A stretch of 53,392 nt of DNA from the NCBI RefSeq assembly GCF_001681715.1, contig NZ_LNWY01000029.1:1-53392 (forward strand), written 5' to 3'. Made by a program: the position numbers and the translations under genes. Source of the DNA: Tritonibacter mobilis (lineage in GTDB: Bacteria; Pseudomonadota; Alphaproteobacteria; Rhodobacterales; Rhodobacteraceae). The notes below the pieces were generated by a model. The model worked only from the letters and a program-made list of their open reading frames with translations, searched no databases and was not told the origin of the DNA. Below are positions 8,129 to 17,577 of this stretch, piece by piece (position 1 is the stretch's first letter; the number at the start of each line of letters is the position of its first letter).

Positions 8129-8798
8129 AATCTCCCCCAAAAGTGCGCGTTTTTGGTGTGATTTCAACCGTATCTTGCCCGATAGGTATGATATAAATAA
8201 CCTATAGGTGGTATATAATTATGCTCTTATGATTCTTCGAACGTCACATATGTTCAGCCATTTTGGCAATAAAAATATTCCTATAGTTGCTCTGGGTTTT
8301 GTGCGCAGACGGCGGTGTCAATCTTTTTTGTTTCGTGTCGGCGGTGACGTTATCATGCCGGGGAGAGGGGATCTGCGCGTTCTAATATGCGTGTGTATTT
8401 GGCCATATATACGGGTCTGTGCGCCTGTTTCTTACGTGTAGCGGTTGCCCGTCCTCAGTCTTGCTCATTCCGTGCCGCATGGTGAGGTGCCATTCTGCAT
8501 CCGTGAATGGGATGCGGGTAGGTATTTGATAAACACTATAGATTTTTTTGCCGAATGTGTCGACAAGAGGCAATGAAATATAAAATCACAAATTATACTT
8601 GTTTTGAAATTCCTCAAAATCTAGTGATGGTTGTAATATTGTTTGCGCTCGATGATTTTGGAGCGTGGTTGACGGTTTGGAAGTGAACTATTCATGGTTG
8701 AGTTTGGGAACGAAAGCGCGGTATGCGCCGGTCGCTGCACGGTAACACCTTGGGTTTCGGGGTGTCCGATTTCGAGACGTGAGAGCGGTTGGAGCCCG
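8129..8798. other. AT-rich gene-free region between tail-collar operon and autotransporter
   Basis: 670 bp with no convincing gene, visibly richer in A+T than its surroundings. It contains a perfect palindrome ACCTATAGGT at 8200-8209 and a TATAAT at 8214-8219. Small frames of 60-80 codons on both strands lack ribosome-binding sites and recognisable products. It must carry divergent promoters for the operon ending at 8128 and the gene starting at 8799; I could not assign -35/-10 pairs. The length and composition leave room for an unrecognised small RNA or regulator sites. Confidence 0.5.
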
Positions 8799-11700
8799 AT
8801 GAGACGGCGACTGAGTGGTGTGCTCCTGTTTCTGCTGCTCTCGTTCTTTGTGATCCCTCAGGCGGCAGAAGCGTCCTTCACGGACTGTCCAGCCAATACA
8901 TCGCCTGGTGATCCGCTCACGATGAATCTCACAGAAGATGAATGCACCCTCGAAACTGGCGCCGCAGGTTCGGCGCTGTCTGACGATCTGATTCAGATTC
9001 AGATTGTTAGCGGCGCCAGCACCAATTTCTTCATCTTCGATCCGTCTGCCAATGACACCCGGGATCTTGTGTTCAATGTGAACAACGGGAGCGATCAGGG
9101 AACACTCGACGCGGATGGCGGTAGCCTGACAGGTATCGATTGCGCTGCCGGGTGTACGGTGAGCGGCACCCATGGGGGTACGCCCTTCAGCTTTGTTTAT
9201 ACGGCGTCGGGTGGCGGAGGCTCTCTGGATGGTGCGCCAGAAATTGACGATCTCTCTTCATCCACTGGCAATACCGTGGCGGACGGCGGGACGGACACGA
9301 TTGCAACGGCGATCACCAGCGGCACAGCCACAACCATCACCTATGATGTTAGCAACAGCGGTTCGGAAACACTGACGCTGTCGGGCTTGACCCTGGGCAC
9401 GCCGACCAATGCGTCATTCGGCTCCACCTCCATCGATACCGCATCCGTGGCATCGGGTGGCACAGAAAACGATGCCATCAGCATCACCTTCACCCCCAGC
9501 TCCACCACCGATGGCGCGACGTTCACAGTTCCGTTCAGTTTCACCACCAACGACGCCGATGACGGCACGGATGAAACCACGTTCAATGTCACAATCTCGG
9601 GCACAATCAATGCCGAAGCCGAGATCAGTGATCTGACCTCCTCGACAACAAATACGGTTTCGGATGGCGGCAGTGATGCGCAGGGAACGGTCGCTTCGGG
9701 CAGTACGCAAACGCTCACCTATACGATCACCAATACCGGAACCGCCGACCTGACGGTGGCCACGGCGACCTCATCAAGTTTAAACAACGTCACAGTGAAT
9801 TCAGTTGGCGCGCCCGGGAGTACAACCGTCGCCGCAGCGGGCGGCACCACGCAGTTCAACGTGCAATATACACCGACGGCAGCTGGCGCGTTCTCCTTCG
9901 GTCTGTCTTTCGTCAACAGCGATGCGGACGAAGATCCCTTTGATTTCACCATCAGCGGCACGGCGACGGAGGTCCCCGGGTTCAGCCAGGCGATCGCGCC
10001 GGGGACGATCCTAGCGGATGGAACCGCGACGGTGACCTTCACCATCGACAACAGCGCCAATGCGACGGCGGCGACAGCGCTGGATTTCTCCAACACGCTG
10101 CCCGCGGGGGTGGAGGTTGCGGCGGCGCCCAATGCCTCCACCACCTGCACCGGCGGCACGCTGACGGCGAGCGGCGGTGGCAGCACAATCTCCTACACCG
10201 GCGGCACGGTGAGCGCGGGTGCCAGCTGTTTGGTGCAGGCGGATGTGACCGCGGCGAGCAACGGCAGCTACAGCAACACCAGCGGCGATCTGACCTCAAG
10301 CCTGGGCAATTCCGGCACCTCCAACGCACCGCTGACGGTGGCCTCGCCAGAGATCGACCTGCAACGCCCGGCGGCGACCTCGCTGGCGGATGGCGGCACC
10401 GATGCGCAGGGCAGCGTGGCGGTGGGGGTGCAGCAGGTGCTGACCTACACGGTGGAGAACACCGGCACCGCGACCTTGACCCTGAGCGGCACGCCCAGCA
10501 GCGCGGCGGCGAGCAACGTCAGCGTGGACAGCATCTCCGCGCCGGGTACGAGCAGCCTTGCGGCCAGCGCCAGCACCACCTTCACGGTGGCCTACACGCC
10601 AACGGCGGCGGGGGCGTTCTCCTTCGAGCTGGACGTGGACAGCGACGACGCCGACGAGGACACCTATGACCTGACGATCAGCGGCACGGCGACACAGGCT
10701 CCCGGGTTCAGCCAGGCGATCGCGCCGGGGACGATCCTGGCGGATGGAACCGCGACGGTGACCTTCACCATCGACAACAGCGCCAATGCGACGGCGGCGA
10801 CAGCGCTCGACTTCAGCAACACCCTGCCCGCGGGGGTGGAGGTTGCGGCGGCGCCCAATGCCTCCACCACCTGCACCGGCGGCACGCTGACGGCGAGCGG
10901 CGGCGGCAGCACAATCTCCTACACCGGCGGCACGGTGAGCGCGGGTGCCAGCTGCTCGGTGCAGGCTGATGTGACCGCGGCGAGCAACGGCAGCTACAGC
11001 AACACCAGCGGCGATCTGACCTCAAGCCTGGGCAATTCCGGCACCTCCAACGCGTCGCTGACGGTGGCCTCGCCAGAGATCGACCTGCAACGCCCGGCGG
11101 CGACCTCGCTGGCGGATGGCGGCACCGATGCGCAGGGCAGCGTGGCGGTGGGGGTGCAGCAGGTGCTGACCTACACGGTGGAGAACAGCGGCACCGCGAC
11201 CCTGAGCCTGAGCGGCACGCCCAGCAGCGCGGCGGCGAGCAACGTCAGCGTGGACAGTATCTCCGCGCCGGGTACGAGCAGCCTTGCGGCCGGCGCCAGC
11301 ACCACCTTCACGGTGGCCTATACGCCAACGGCGGCGGGGGCGTTCTCCTTCGAGCTGGACGTGGACAGTGACGACGCCGACGAGGGCACCTACGACCTGA
11401 CCATCAGCGGCACAGCGACACAGGCTCCCGGGTTCAGCCAGGCGATCGCGCCGGGAACGATCCTGGCGGATGGAACCGCGACGGTGACCTTCACCATCGA
11501 CAACAGCGCCAATGCGACGGCGGCGACAGCGCTGGATTTCTCCAACACGCTGCCCGCGGGGGTGGAGGTTGCGGCGGCGCCCAATGCCTCCACCACCTGC
11601 ACCGGCGGCACGCTGACGGCGAGCGGCGGTGGCAGCACAATCTCCTACACCGGCGGCACGGTGAGCGCGGGCGCCAGCTGTTTGGTGCAGGCGGATGTGA

Positions 11701-14700
11701 CCGCGGCGACCGACGGCAGCTACAGCAACACCAGCGGCGATCTGACCTCAAGCCTGGGCAATTCCGGCACCTCCAGCGCGTCGCTGACGGTGGCCTCGCC
11801 GGAGATTGACCTGCAACGTCCGGCGACGACATCGCTGGCGGATGGCGGCACCGATGCGCAGGGCAGCGTGGCGGTGGGGGTGCAGCAGGTGCTGACCTAC
11901 ACGGTGGAGAACACCGGCACCGCGACCCTGACCCTGAGCGGCACGCCCAGCAGTGCGGCAGCGAGCAACGTCAGCGTGGACAGTATCTCCGCGCCGGGCA
12001 CGAGCAGCCTTGCGGCCAGCGCCAGCACCACCTTCACGGTGGCCTATACGCCAACGGCGGCGGGGGCGTTCTCCTTCGAGCTGGACGTGGACAGTGATGA
12101 CGCCGACGAGGGCACATATGACCTGACGATCAGCGGCACAGCGACACAGGCTCCCGGGTTCAGCCAGGCGATTGCGCCGGGGACGATCCTGGCGGATGGA
12201 ACCGCGACGGTGACCTTCACCATCGACAACAGCGCCAATGCGACGGCGGCGACAGCGCTGGATTTCTCCAACACGCTGCCTGCGGGGGTGGAGGTGGCGG
12301 CCACACCCAATGCCTCCACCACCTGCACCGGCGGCACGCTGACGGCGAGCGGCAGTGGCAGCACCATCTCCTACACCGGCGGCACGGTGAGCGCGGGCGC
12401 CAGCTGTTTGGTGCAGGCGGATGTGACCGCGGCGACCGACGGCAGCTACAGCAACACCAGCGGCGATCTGACCTCAAGCCTGGGCAATTCCGGCACCTCC
12501 AGCGCGTCGCTGACGGTGGCCTCGCCGGAGATCGACCTGCAACGCCCGGCGGCGACATCGCTGGCGGATGGCGACACCGATGCGCAGGGCAGCGTGGCGG
12601 TGGGGGTGCAGCAGGTGCTGACCTACACGGTGGAGAACACCGGCACCGCGACCCTGACCCTGAACGGCACGCCCAGCAGCGCGGCGGCGAGCAACGTCAG
12701 CGTGGACAGCATCTCCGCCCCGGGCACCAGCAGCCTTGCAGCCAGCGCCAGCACCACCTTCACGGTGGCCTATACGCCAACGGCGGCGGGGGCGTTCTCC
12801 TTCGAGTTGGACGTGGACAGTGACGACGCCGACGAGGGCACCTATGACCTGACGATCAGCGGCACGGCGACCGGCAGCGCGGAAATCGGCGTCGGTTCTT
12901 CGAGCGGGGGCAATCTGGAGGACGGTGATACGGATACGATCCCCGGAACCCCAAGCGCCGGTTCAGCCAATGTCATCACCTACACATTCACCAATTCCGG
13001 CTCCGATACGCTCAACATCACGACACCGACGGTCGCTGGAAACATTTCCAACGAAACCAACGTTGTGGTGAACGGCTTGACGCTGGCGTCAAATACGGTG
13101 GCGAGCGGTGGCGGCACCACGACGCTTGAGATTTCCTATACCCCGCAAGCCAGCGGGGCCTATAGCTTTGATCTGCAAGTGGCCAATACCGATGCGGATG
13201 AAAGCCTGTTCAACATCACGGTGGCCGGGGCCGCGAGTGGGACGCCGGAAATCGAGGTGTCCTCCTCGGCCAGTGGGGCACTTAGTGATGGCGGCACCGA
13301 CAGTATCGCAGGAGTGATAACGCCCGGCACCGCCACGTCGGTCACCTATACCATCACCAACAGCGGCACGGATGTTCTATCTCTCGATATGCCGTCGGTG
13401 GCCAGCAGCATCAGCAATCAGAACAACGTGACGGTGGACAGCCTGTCCCTCGCGGCAACAAGCGTTGCCAGCGGGGGCGGAACCACCACATTACAGGTGG
13501 ACTATACGGCCATCGCAGGCGGCGCCTATGGGTTTGATCTGAGCCTTGGCTCTGACGACGCGGATGAGGACCCGTTTGACATTTCCGTCACAGGCACGGC
13601 GCAGAGCGTGGCGAGCGGGCTGTCGATACAGTCAGGCTCTGGCCAGGTGGCCGAGGTCGGCGCGCCATTCGCAGCGCCCCTTGTTGCGCGGGTGACCGAC
13701 AGCGGCGGCGCTGGCGTCGCGGGGGTCGATGTGACCTTCGCTGCGCCGGCGAGCGGGGCTTCGGTGGTGTTTGCCAGCACCGGGACACGAACCGAAACCG
13801 TCACCACCGGCGCTGATGGGACGGCGACCAGCTCTGCCATGACAGCCAATGATACGGCGTCCAGCTACGCCGGTGGATCGACGCTGACCTCCTACGATGT
13901 CAGCGCAAGCGCCACTGGCCTCAGTAGCGTCAATTTCGCGCTCACCAATGACCGCGATGCAGAAGCGGATATTCAGAAAACCCAGGAGGTAATAGCGGCC
14001 TTTGTCTCCAACCGCGCCAATACCATCGTGTCCAATCAACCCGATCTGGTGTCGCGACTGACACAAGGCGGATTGGCACGACAGCAGGGGCGCAACGGGT
14101 TTGGGTTGCGTGCTACCTCAAACAGAAGATCCGCGACCTTCCGCTTCAGCCTGCGCGCGCTGCTGGAAGAAGCACGCCGCCGCAATGACGGATCGCGCTG
14201 GCGCGAGGCGCTCCGGACCGCTGAGGCGGGCGCAGAGGCCGCGGCAGAGGATGCGATAGCGGCGCGGGGTCCTGCGTTGCGCTTCAGCGCCACGGAACCT
14301 TCCAAATCGGAGACGACGGAGGCCCCCGTCTTTTTTGCACCAGTCATCGCTTCCGGCTGGGACTTTTGGGCTGAGGGCACCTACGCCCTGACCGAGAACG
14401 GCAATTTCGAGAGCCGCTCCGGCCTGTTTTTTGCGGGAGCGGACTACCGCTGGTCGGACAAGGTTGTTCTGGGGGTAATGGGACAGCTGGATATCACCGA
14501 CGAGGACAATAGCGCCGCCGGAACCTCGGCCAGCGGTACGGGGTGGATGGCCGGGCCCTATGTGGTGGTGCGTCTGGATCAGAACCTCTATCTCGATGTT
14601 GCGGCGACCTATGGGCAATCCTCCAACACGGTCAATGCGCTTGGGCTGTTCGAAGATGACTTCGACACCGAGCGGTTCCTGTTGCAGGGCGGGCTGACCG

Positions 14701-15125
14701 GGGATTTCAAACTGGATGCGCGCACCACGATCAGCCCCTTTGCGCGGCTGACCTACTACTATGAAAAGCAGGAAAGTTACACAGATACCCTTGGGCGCGT
14801 GATCCCGTCACAGGAGTTTGATCTTGGGCGGTTTGAGTTCGGGCCGCGAGTTTCGTGGCAATTGGCATTGGACGGGAACACGCAGTTTTCGCCTTATCTG
14901 TCATTCTCGGGCATCTACGATTTCAACAAGTTGCAGGGGACCAATCCGACGGACGCCACGCTGGCATCGTCGCAATCGGATTTCCGAGGCCGGCTGGAGG
15001 CCGGTGCGACTTTCATCGTCCCAGATCGCGGAATTAAGATCGCGTTCGAGGGTTTTTACGACGGCATCGGAGCCAGCGATTTTGAATCCTACGGGGCGAG
15101 CTTAAACATTCATATCCCGTTCTGA
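8799..15125 (+). CDS. Giant type V autotransporter with tandem-repeat passenger
   Basis: About 2108 residues. A signal peptide (MRRRLSGVLLFLLLSFFVIP, cut after AAEA) is followed by a Cys-containing N-terminal domain and two choice-of-anchor-D-like domains (about 147-392). Next come four copies of a 242-residue unit (393-1360), two more anchor-D-like domains (to about 1600), and an Ig-like Big-1-type domain (about 1600-1715; GVAGVDVTF...TTGADGTATS). A helical linker (ADIQKTQEVIAAFVSNRAN) leads to a C-terminal barrel from about 1850 ending in Phe. Each unit has two Cys (unit positions 58 and 85) that could form a disulfide. The ATG at 8799 starts a proper signal peptide with GGAG four bases upstream. 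Probable surface adhesin; no ligand can be read. Confidence 0.88.
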   Translation: MRRRLSGVLLFLLLSFFVIPQAAEASFTDCPANTSPGDPLTMNLTEDECTLETGAAGSALSDDLIQIQIVSGASTNFFIFDPSANDTRDLVFNVNNGSDQGTLDADGGSLTGIDCAAGCTVSGTHGGTPFSFVYTASGGGGSLDGAPEIDDLSSSTGNTVADGGTDTIATAITSGTATTITYDVSNSGSETLTLSGLTLGTPTNASFGSTSIDTASVASGGTENDAISITFTPSSTTDGATFTVPFSFTTNDADDGTDETTFNVTISGTINAEAEISDLTSSTTNTVSDGGSDAQGTVASGSTQTLTYTITNTGTADLTVATATSSSLNNVTVNSVGAPGSTTVAAAGGTTQFNVQYTPTAAGAFSFGLSFVNSDADEDPFDFTISGTATEVPGFSQAIAPGTILADGTATVTFTIDNSANATAATALDFSNTLPAGVEVAAAPNASTTCTGGTLTASGGGSTISYTGGTVSAGASCLVQADVTAASNGSYSNTSGDLTSSLGNSGTSNAPLTVASPEIDLQRPAATSLADGGTDAQGSVAVGVQQVLTYTVENTGTATLTLSGTPSSAAASNVSVDSISAPGTSSLAASASTTFTVAYTPTAAGAFSFELDVDSDDADEDTYDLTISGTATQAPGFSQAIAPGTILADGTATVTFTIDNSANATAATALDFSNTLPAGVEVAAAPNASTTCTGGTLTASGGGSTISYTGGTVSAGASCSVQADVTAASNGSYSNTSGDLTSSLGNSGTSNASLTVASPEIDLQRPAATSLADGGTDAQGSVAVGVQQVLTYTVENSGTATLSLSGTPSSAAASNVSVDSISAPGTSSLAAGASTTFTVAYTPTAAGAFSFELDVDSDDADEGTYDLTISGTATQAPGFSQAIAPGTILADGTATVTFTIDNSANATAATALDFSNTLPAGVEVAAAPNASTTCTGGTLTASGGGSTISYTGGTVSAGASCLVQADVTAATDGSYSNTSGDLTSSLGNSGTSSASLTVASPEIDLQRPATTSLADGGTDAQGSVAVGVQQVLTYTVENTGTATLTLSGTPSSAAASNVSVDSISAPGTSSLAASASTTFTVAYTPTAAGAFSFELDVDSDDADEGTYDLTISGTATQAPGFSQAIAPGTILADGTATVTFTIDNSANATAATALDFSNTLPAGVEVAATPNASTTCTGGTLTASGSGSTISYTGGTVSAGASCLVQADVTAATDGSYSNTSGDLTSSLGNSGTSSASLTVASPEIDLQRPAATSLADGDTDAQGSVAVGVQQVLTYTVENTGTATLTLNGTPSSAAASNVSVDSISAPGTSSLAASASTTFTVAYTPTAAGAFSFELDVDSDDADEGTYDLTISGTATGSAEIGVGSSSGGNLEDGDTDTIPGTPSAGSANVITYTFTNSGSDTLNITTPTVAGNISNETNVVVNGLTLASNTVASGGGTTTLEISYTPQASGAYSFDLQVANTDADESLFNITVAGAASGTPEIEVSSSASGALSDGGTDSIAGVITPGTATSVTYTITNSGTDVLSLDMPSVASSISNQNNVTVDSLSLAATSVASGGGTTTLQVDYTAIAGGAYGFDLSLGSDDADEDPFDISVTGTAQSVASGLSIQSGSGQVAEVGAPFAAPLVARVTDSGGAGVAGVDVTFAAPASGASVVFASTGTRTETVTTGADGTATSSAMTANDTASSYAGGSTLTSYDVSASATGLSSVNFALTNDRDAEADIQKTQEVIAAFVSNRANTIVSNQPDLVSRLTQGGLARQQGRNGFGLRATSNRRSATFRFSLRALLEEARRRNDGSRWREALRTAEAGAEAAAEDAIAARGPALRFSATEPSKSETTEAPVFFAPVIASGWDFWAEGTYALTENGNFESRSGLFFAGADYRWSDKVVLGVMGQLDITDEDNSAAGTSASGTGWMAGPYVVVRLDQNLYLDVAATYGQSSNTVNALGLFEDDFDTERFLLQGGLTGDFKLDARTTISPFARLTYYYEKQESYTDTLGRVIPSQEFDLGRFEFGPRVSWQLALDGNTQFSPYLSFSGIYDFNKLQGTNPTDATLASSQSDFRGRLEAGATFIVPDRGIKIAFEGFYDGIGASDFESYGASLNIHIPF
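9975..12878 (+). repeat. Four tandem 726-bp coding repeats in the autotransporter gene
   Basis: Units begin at 9975, 10701, 11427 and 12153, each starting CCCGGGTTCAGCCAGG; the spacing is exactly 726 bp (242 codons). Copies differ at only a few codons. Examples are L/S after the second Cys in unit 2, SN to TD in units 3 and 4, and GG to GD in unit 4. A short patch in unit 2 (about 10806-10825) uses different synonymous codons from the other units, which suggests gene conversion. Each unit joins a DUF11/DUF7933-like domain to an anchor-D-like domain. Confidence 0.95.
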
Positions 15126-15238
15126 GGGTAACGCTGAGCGGTGTAAAAAAGGTGTTCGAGAACAACAGATCAGACGCTCTGCCTCGCGCAGCTGGACCAG
15201 AAGTACATTTATCTACCCGTAGCTGAGAAATCGGGGAC

Positions 15239-16153
15239 TTAACCTTCTGGGAGAGCAAAAGGTTGCAGGCTTTTTTCAAACAGCCCCAAAAACTCTAGGG
15301 TGAGGATCGACGTTGACTTGTGATTTGGCCACACGAGCGAGAGTTGGTGAGTTATGTTGGCGGAGAAAGGGCGGAAACCGACCCCTCTGCCAGCATATTG
15401 TTTGGCATCAAGCTCGCTGACGACCGATACACACACACCTTTGGCCGCCAGCTCGCAGGCGCACGTGAACTGCCGCGTTTCAATAAAGTTGTCCATTGCG
15501 ATGCCTGCAGCGTCCAAGATGTCACGCAGGCGCAAATAAAACTCGCTGCCGAAACGGTCATGGGCGATGCGCTCGCCTGCGAGATCTTCTGGGTGGATGA
15601 TCGATTTGGATGCAAGCCGATGCCCTTCCGGGAATACGCAAACACAGCGAATGGGGATGGTTTTGCTGTCCAAGGCGTGATGCGAACGAAAACCATCCGT
15701 AATGCCGCAATCGTATTGTTCCCCGATGACCCAATCCAGAATTCTTTCTGGTCGGTCTGGTTCGATTGTTACCGTAGTTTCCGGGCGGGCAGATAGAAAA
15801 TCTGCGACGACACCCGGCAGATGGCTCGTTGAAAAACCGGGCAGGCAGGCGATTTTCAAATGACCACTGGTTCCTGCTTGAATATTCTGACGCAGATTGC
15901 GGATTTGCCCCATAGCACCAAAAATCCGCTGGATTTCGGGCAATAAATATTGGGCCTCCCGCGTGAGTGTTAGGCGACGACCTGATCGCGAAAAGAGAGG
16001 ATAGCCCAATTCCTTGGACAGATCAGCGAGCAGGCGGCTTACGGCTGGCTGAGAGATGTTCATCGCCTTGGCCGTCAAGCTCATCGTGCCACTTTCAGCA
16101 AGAATATTAAGGGCTTGAAGCTGCCTGATCCGTATCGGTTCATCAACAATCAT
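15239..16153 (-). CDS. LysR family transcriptional regulator
   Basis: A 304-residue LysR protein. The N-terminal winged helix (RQLQALNILAESGTMSLTAK, ISQPAVSRLLADL) is followed by the effector domain with HLKIACLPGFSTSHLPGVV. The ATG at 16153 is preferred to longer in-frame starts because the HTH then begins at the usual distance from the N-terminus and AGGG precedes it. It is divergent from a polyamine-type ABC operon starting at 16437, which it probably controls through the intergenic T-N11-A site. It converges on the autotransporter gene, with 113 bp between them and no clear terminator. Confidence 0.9.
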   Translation of the reverse strand: MIVDEPIRIRQLQALNILAESGTMSLTAKAMNISQPAVSRLLADLSKELGYPLFSRSGRRLTLTREAQYLLPEIQRIFGAMGQIRNLRQNIQAGTSGHLKIACLPGFSTSHLPGVVADFLSARPETTVTIEPDRPERILDWVIGEQYDCGITDGFRSHHALDSKTIPIRCVCVFPEGHRLASKSIIHPEDLAGERIAHDRFGSEFYLRLRDILDAAGIAMDNFIETRQFTCACELAAKGVCVSVVSELDAKQYAGRGVGFRPFSANITHQLSLVWPNHKSTSILTLEFLGLFEKSLQPFALPEG

Positions 16154-16196
16154 CCCATTTCCCTTTTGCCAGAGGACGCCTATATGAGCGCATTCA

Positions 16197-16209
16197 TAAT
16201 GCAATATTA
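16197..16209. promoter_or_regulatory. Candidate LysR box (T-N11-A)
   Basis: TAATGCAATATTA fits the T-N11-A rule for LysR-type regulators and lies inside the slightly longer inverted repeat ATAAT-N5-ATTAT (16196-16210). It is 44 bases before the LysR start in the divergent intergenic region with the ABC operon. Position and symmetry support it; the region is A+T rich, so chance is possible. Confidence 0.4.
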
Positions 16210-16436
16210 TATGTAACAGAAATAATAATGTTGAATTATATTTTTGACTGCGGCACGCTTTCGTCAATCACAGCTGCCCGACTCTCTTGGATGTAAGGGC
16301 GACGACACAAAGGGAGCATACTGCGTTGTATTCTGCACTGAGCAGACTGCGGATTTCATGGGTCAACTGCCGAAGTGGCAGGAGCCATTGCGCCGGTACT
16401 CTTGGTCACCAAACGACAACAAAGGGGAATTTCACC

Positions 16437-17513
16437 ATGACAGTTAAACTCAGCAAGTTTGGTCGCGTGGCCATTGCGACGACAGCAATGGTTGCCGTGC
16501 CGATGATGGCAGGGGCCGAGACGTTGCGCCTGCTGACTTGGGGCGGGTATGCGCCCGAAGAAGTCATTGCCAAGTTTGAGGAAGAGACGGGTCATACCGT
16601 CGAGGTTACGACCTCCAACAACGAAGAGATGATCGCCAAGTTGCGCGCAACAAACGGCGGTGGTTTTGATCTGGCACAGCCAAGCCAAGACCGCATCACC
16701 AGCGCGCAAGAAGAGTTTGGCATCTACAAACCCATCGACATGTCCCGTATCAACGCGGATCTGTTCATCCCATCGATGCTGAGTGCGACCGCCGCAAATA
16801 CGACATTTGACGGTGAAGTCTATGGTTTGCCGCATGTTTGGGGTACCAGCGGGTTGGTGGTGAACACCGCCATGGCGCAAAGCGTGCAGGACTACACCGA
16901 TCTTTGCGATGATGCGGTGGCGGGTAAGGTCTCCTACCGTCTGAAGCGTCCGACCCTGATCGGCTTTGCCTATTCCATGGGTCTCGATCCGTTTGCCGCT
17001 TACGGCGACAGCGCCACCTATCAGGGTATCCTTGATCAAGTCGAAGCCAAGCTGACCGAATGTAAGGCCAATGTGAAAACCTATTGGGACGGTGGCGACG
17101 AGATCAAAAACCTGCTGCGCTCTGGCGAGGTTGTGGCCTCTATGGCGTGGGATACAGGCGGTTGGCAGTTGAATGCTGACAATCCAGACATCACTTTTGT
17201 CGCGCCAAAATCCGGTGCTCTGGGTTGGATTGATACCTTCGTCCTGCCCGCGCGTGGCCGTGCCGACGATGCAGCCTATGATTGGATCAACTTCGTGATG
17301 CAGCCAGAAATCGCTGCAATGATCACCAATACCGCAGGCAACTTTACTGCGGCAGTGAATGGTGACGCCGAGGTGAATGCGGATCTGAAAGCGCGCTATC
17401 AGGGCAGCTTTGATCAGCAGGCCATCGACAACATTAAGTGGTATCCGCCGGTTCCCGCAGGTCTGGAAGCAATGGAAGGGGCAAGCCTCGACCGGATCAA
17501 CGCCGCGAACTAA
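16437..17513 (+). CDS. Spermidine/putrescine-type ABC transporter substrate-binding protein
   Basis: A 358-residue periplasmic binding protein of the PotD/PotF type. The signal peptide ends near residue 27 (VPMMAGA before ETLRLLTWGGYAPE). TLRLLTWGGY, FDLAQPSQDRI and GEVVASMAWDTGGW are the familiar strands of this family. The ATG at 16437 has GGGG upstream and begins a normal signal peptide. It is the first gene of a four-gene importer and is followed by a strong hairpin before the ATPase gene. Polyamine or a related cation is the family expectation; the real ligand is not determined by sequence. Confidence 0.9.
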   Translation: MTVKLSKFGRVAIATTAMVAVPMMAGAETLRLLTWGGYAPEEVIAKFEEETGHTVEVTTSNNEEMIAKLRATNGGGFDLAQPSQDRITSAQEEFGIYKPIDMSRINADLFIPSMLSATAANTTFDGEVYGLPHVWGTSGLVVNTAMAQSVQDYTDLCDDAVAGKVSYRLKRPTLIGFAYSMGLDPFAAYGDSATYQGILDQVEAKLTECKANVKTYWDGGDEIKNLLRSGEVVASMAWDTGGWQLNADNPDITFVAPKSGALGWIDTFVLPARGRADDAAYDWINFVMQPEIAAMITNTAGNFTAAVNGDAEVNADLKARYQGSFDQQAIDNIKWYPPVPAGLEAMEGASLDRINAAN

Positions 17514-17533
17514 GGCCCGACAATACCCAAGTG

Positions 17534-17555
17534 AAGGGCGCCGAAGGGTGCCCTT
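17534..17555 (+). terminator. Hairpin between binding-protein and ATPase genes
   Basis: A 9-bp stem (17534-17542 with 17547-17555, one G-T pair) around GAAG, followed by TCTCATCTT. It is probably a leaky terminator or 3' mRNA-stabilising hairpin that gives more binding protein than membrane parts. Confidence 0.65.
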
Positions 17556-17577
17556 TCTCATCTTATGAGGTTACAAT

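Noticed and set aside
8208-8573. Two small frames in the AT-rich gap (77 and 63 codons)
   Set aside because: No ribosome-binding sites, no recognisable domains and partial overlap on opposite strands. Composition is unlike neighbouring genes.
9341-12558. Series of minus-strand frames of 80-155 codons inside the repeat array
   Set aside because: They recur with the 726-bp period, are rich in Pro/Arg/Ser or Ala/Val, and mirror the strongly G+C-biased codons of the plus-strand gene. Shadows.
9975-12878. CRISPR array or insertion-sequence copies
   Set aside because: The units are 726 bp, contiguous, in frame and encode protein domains; there are no spacers, terminal inverted repeats or transposase.
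16356-17561. 401-codon minus-strand frame antisense to the polyamine-type binding protein
   Set aside because: It mirrors a well-supported plus-strand gene, has no domain features and is rich in His, Cys and Arg as expected of a shadow.
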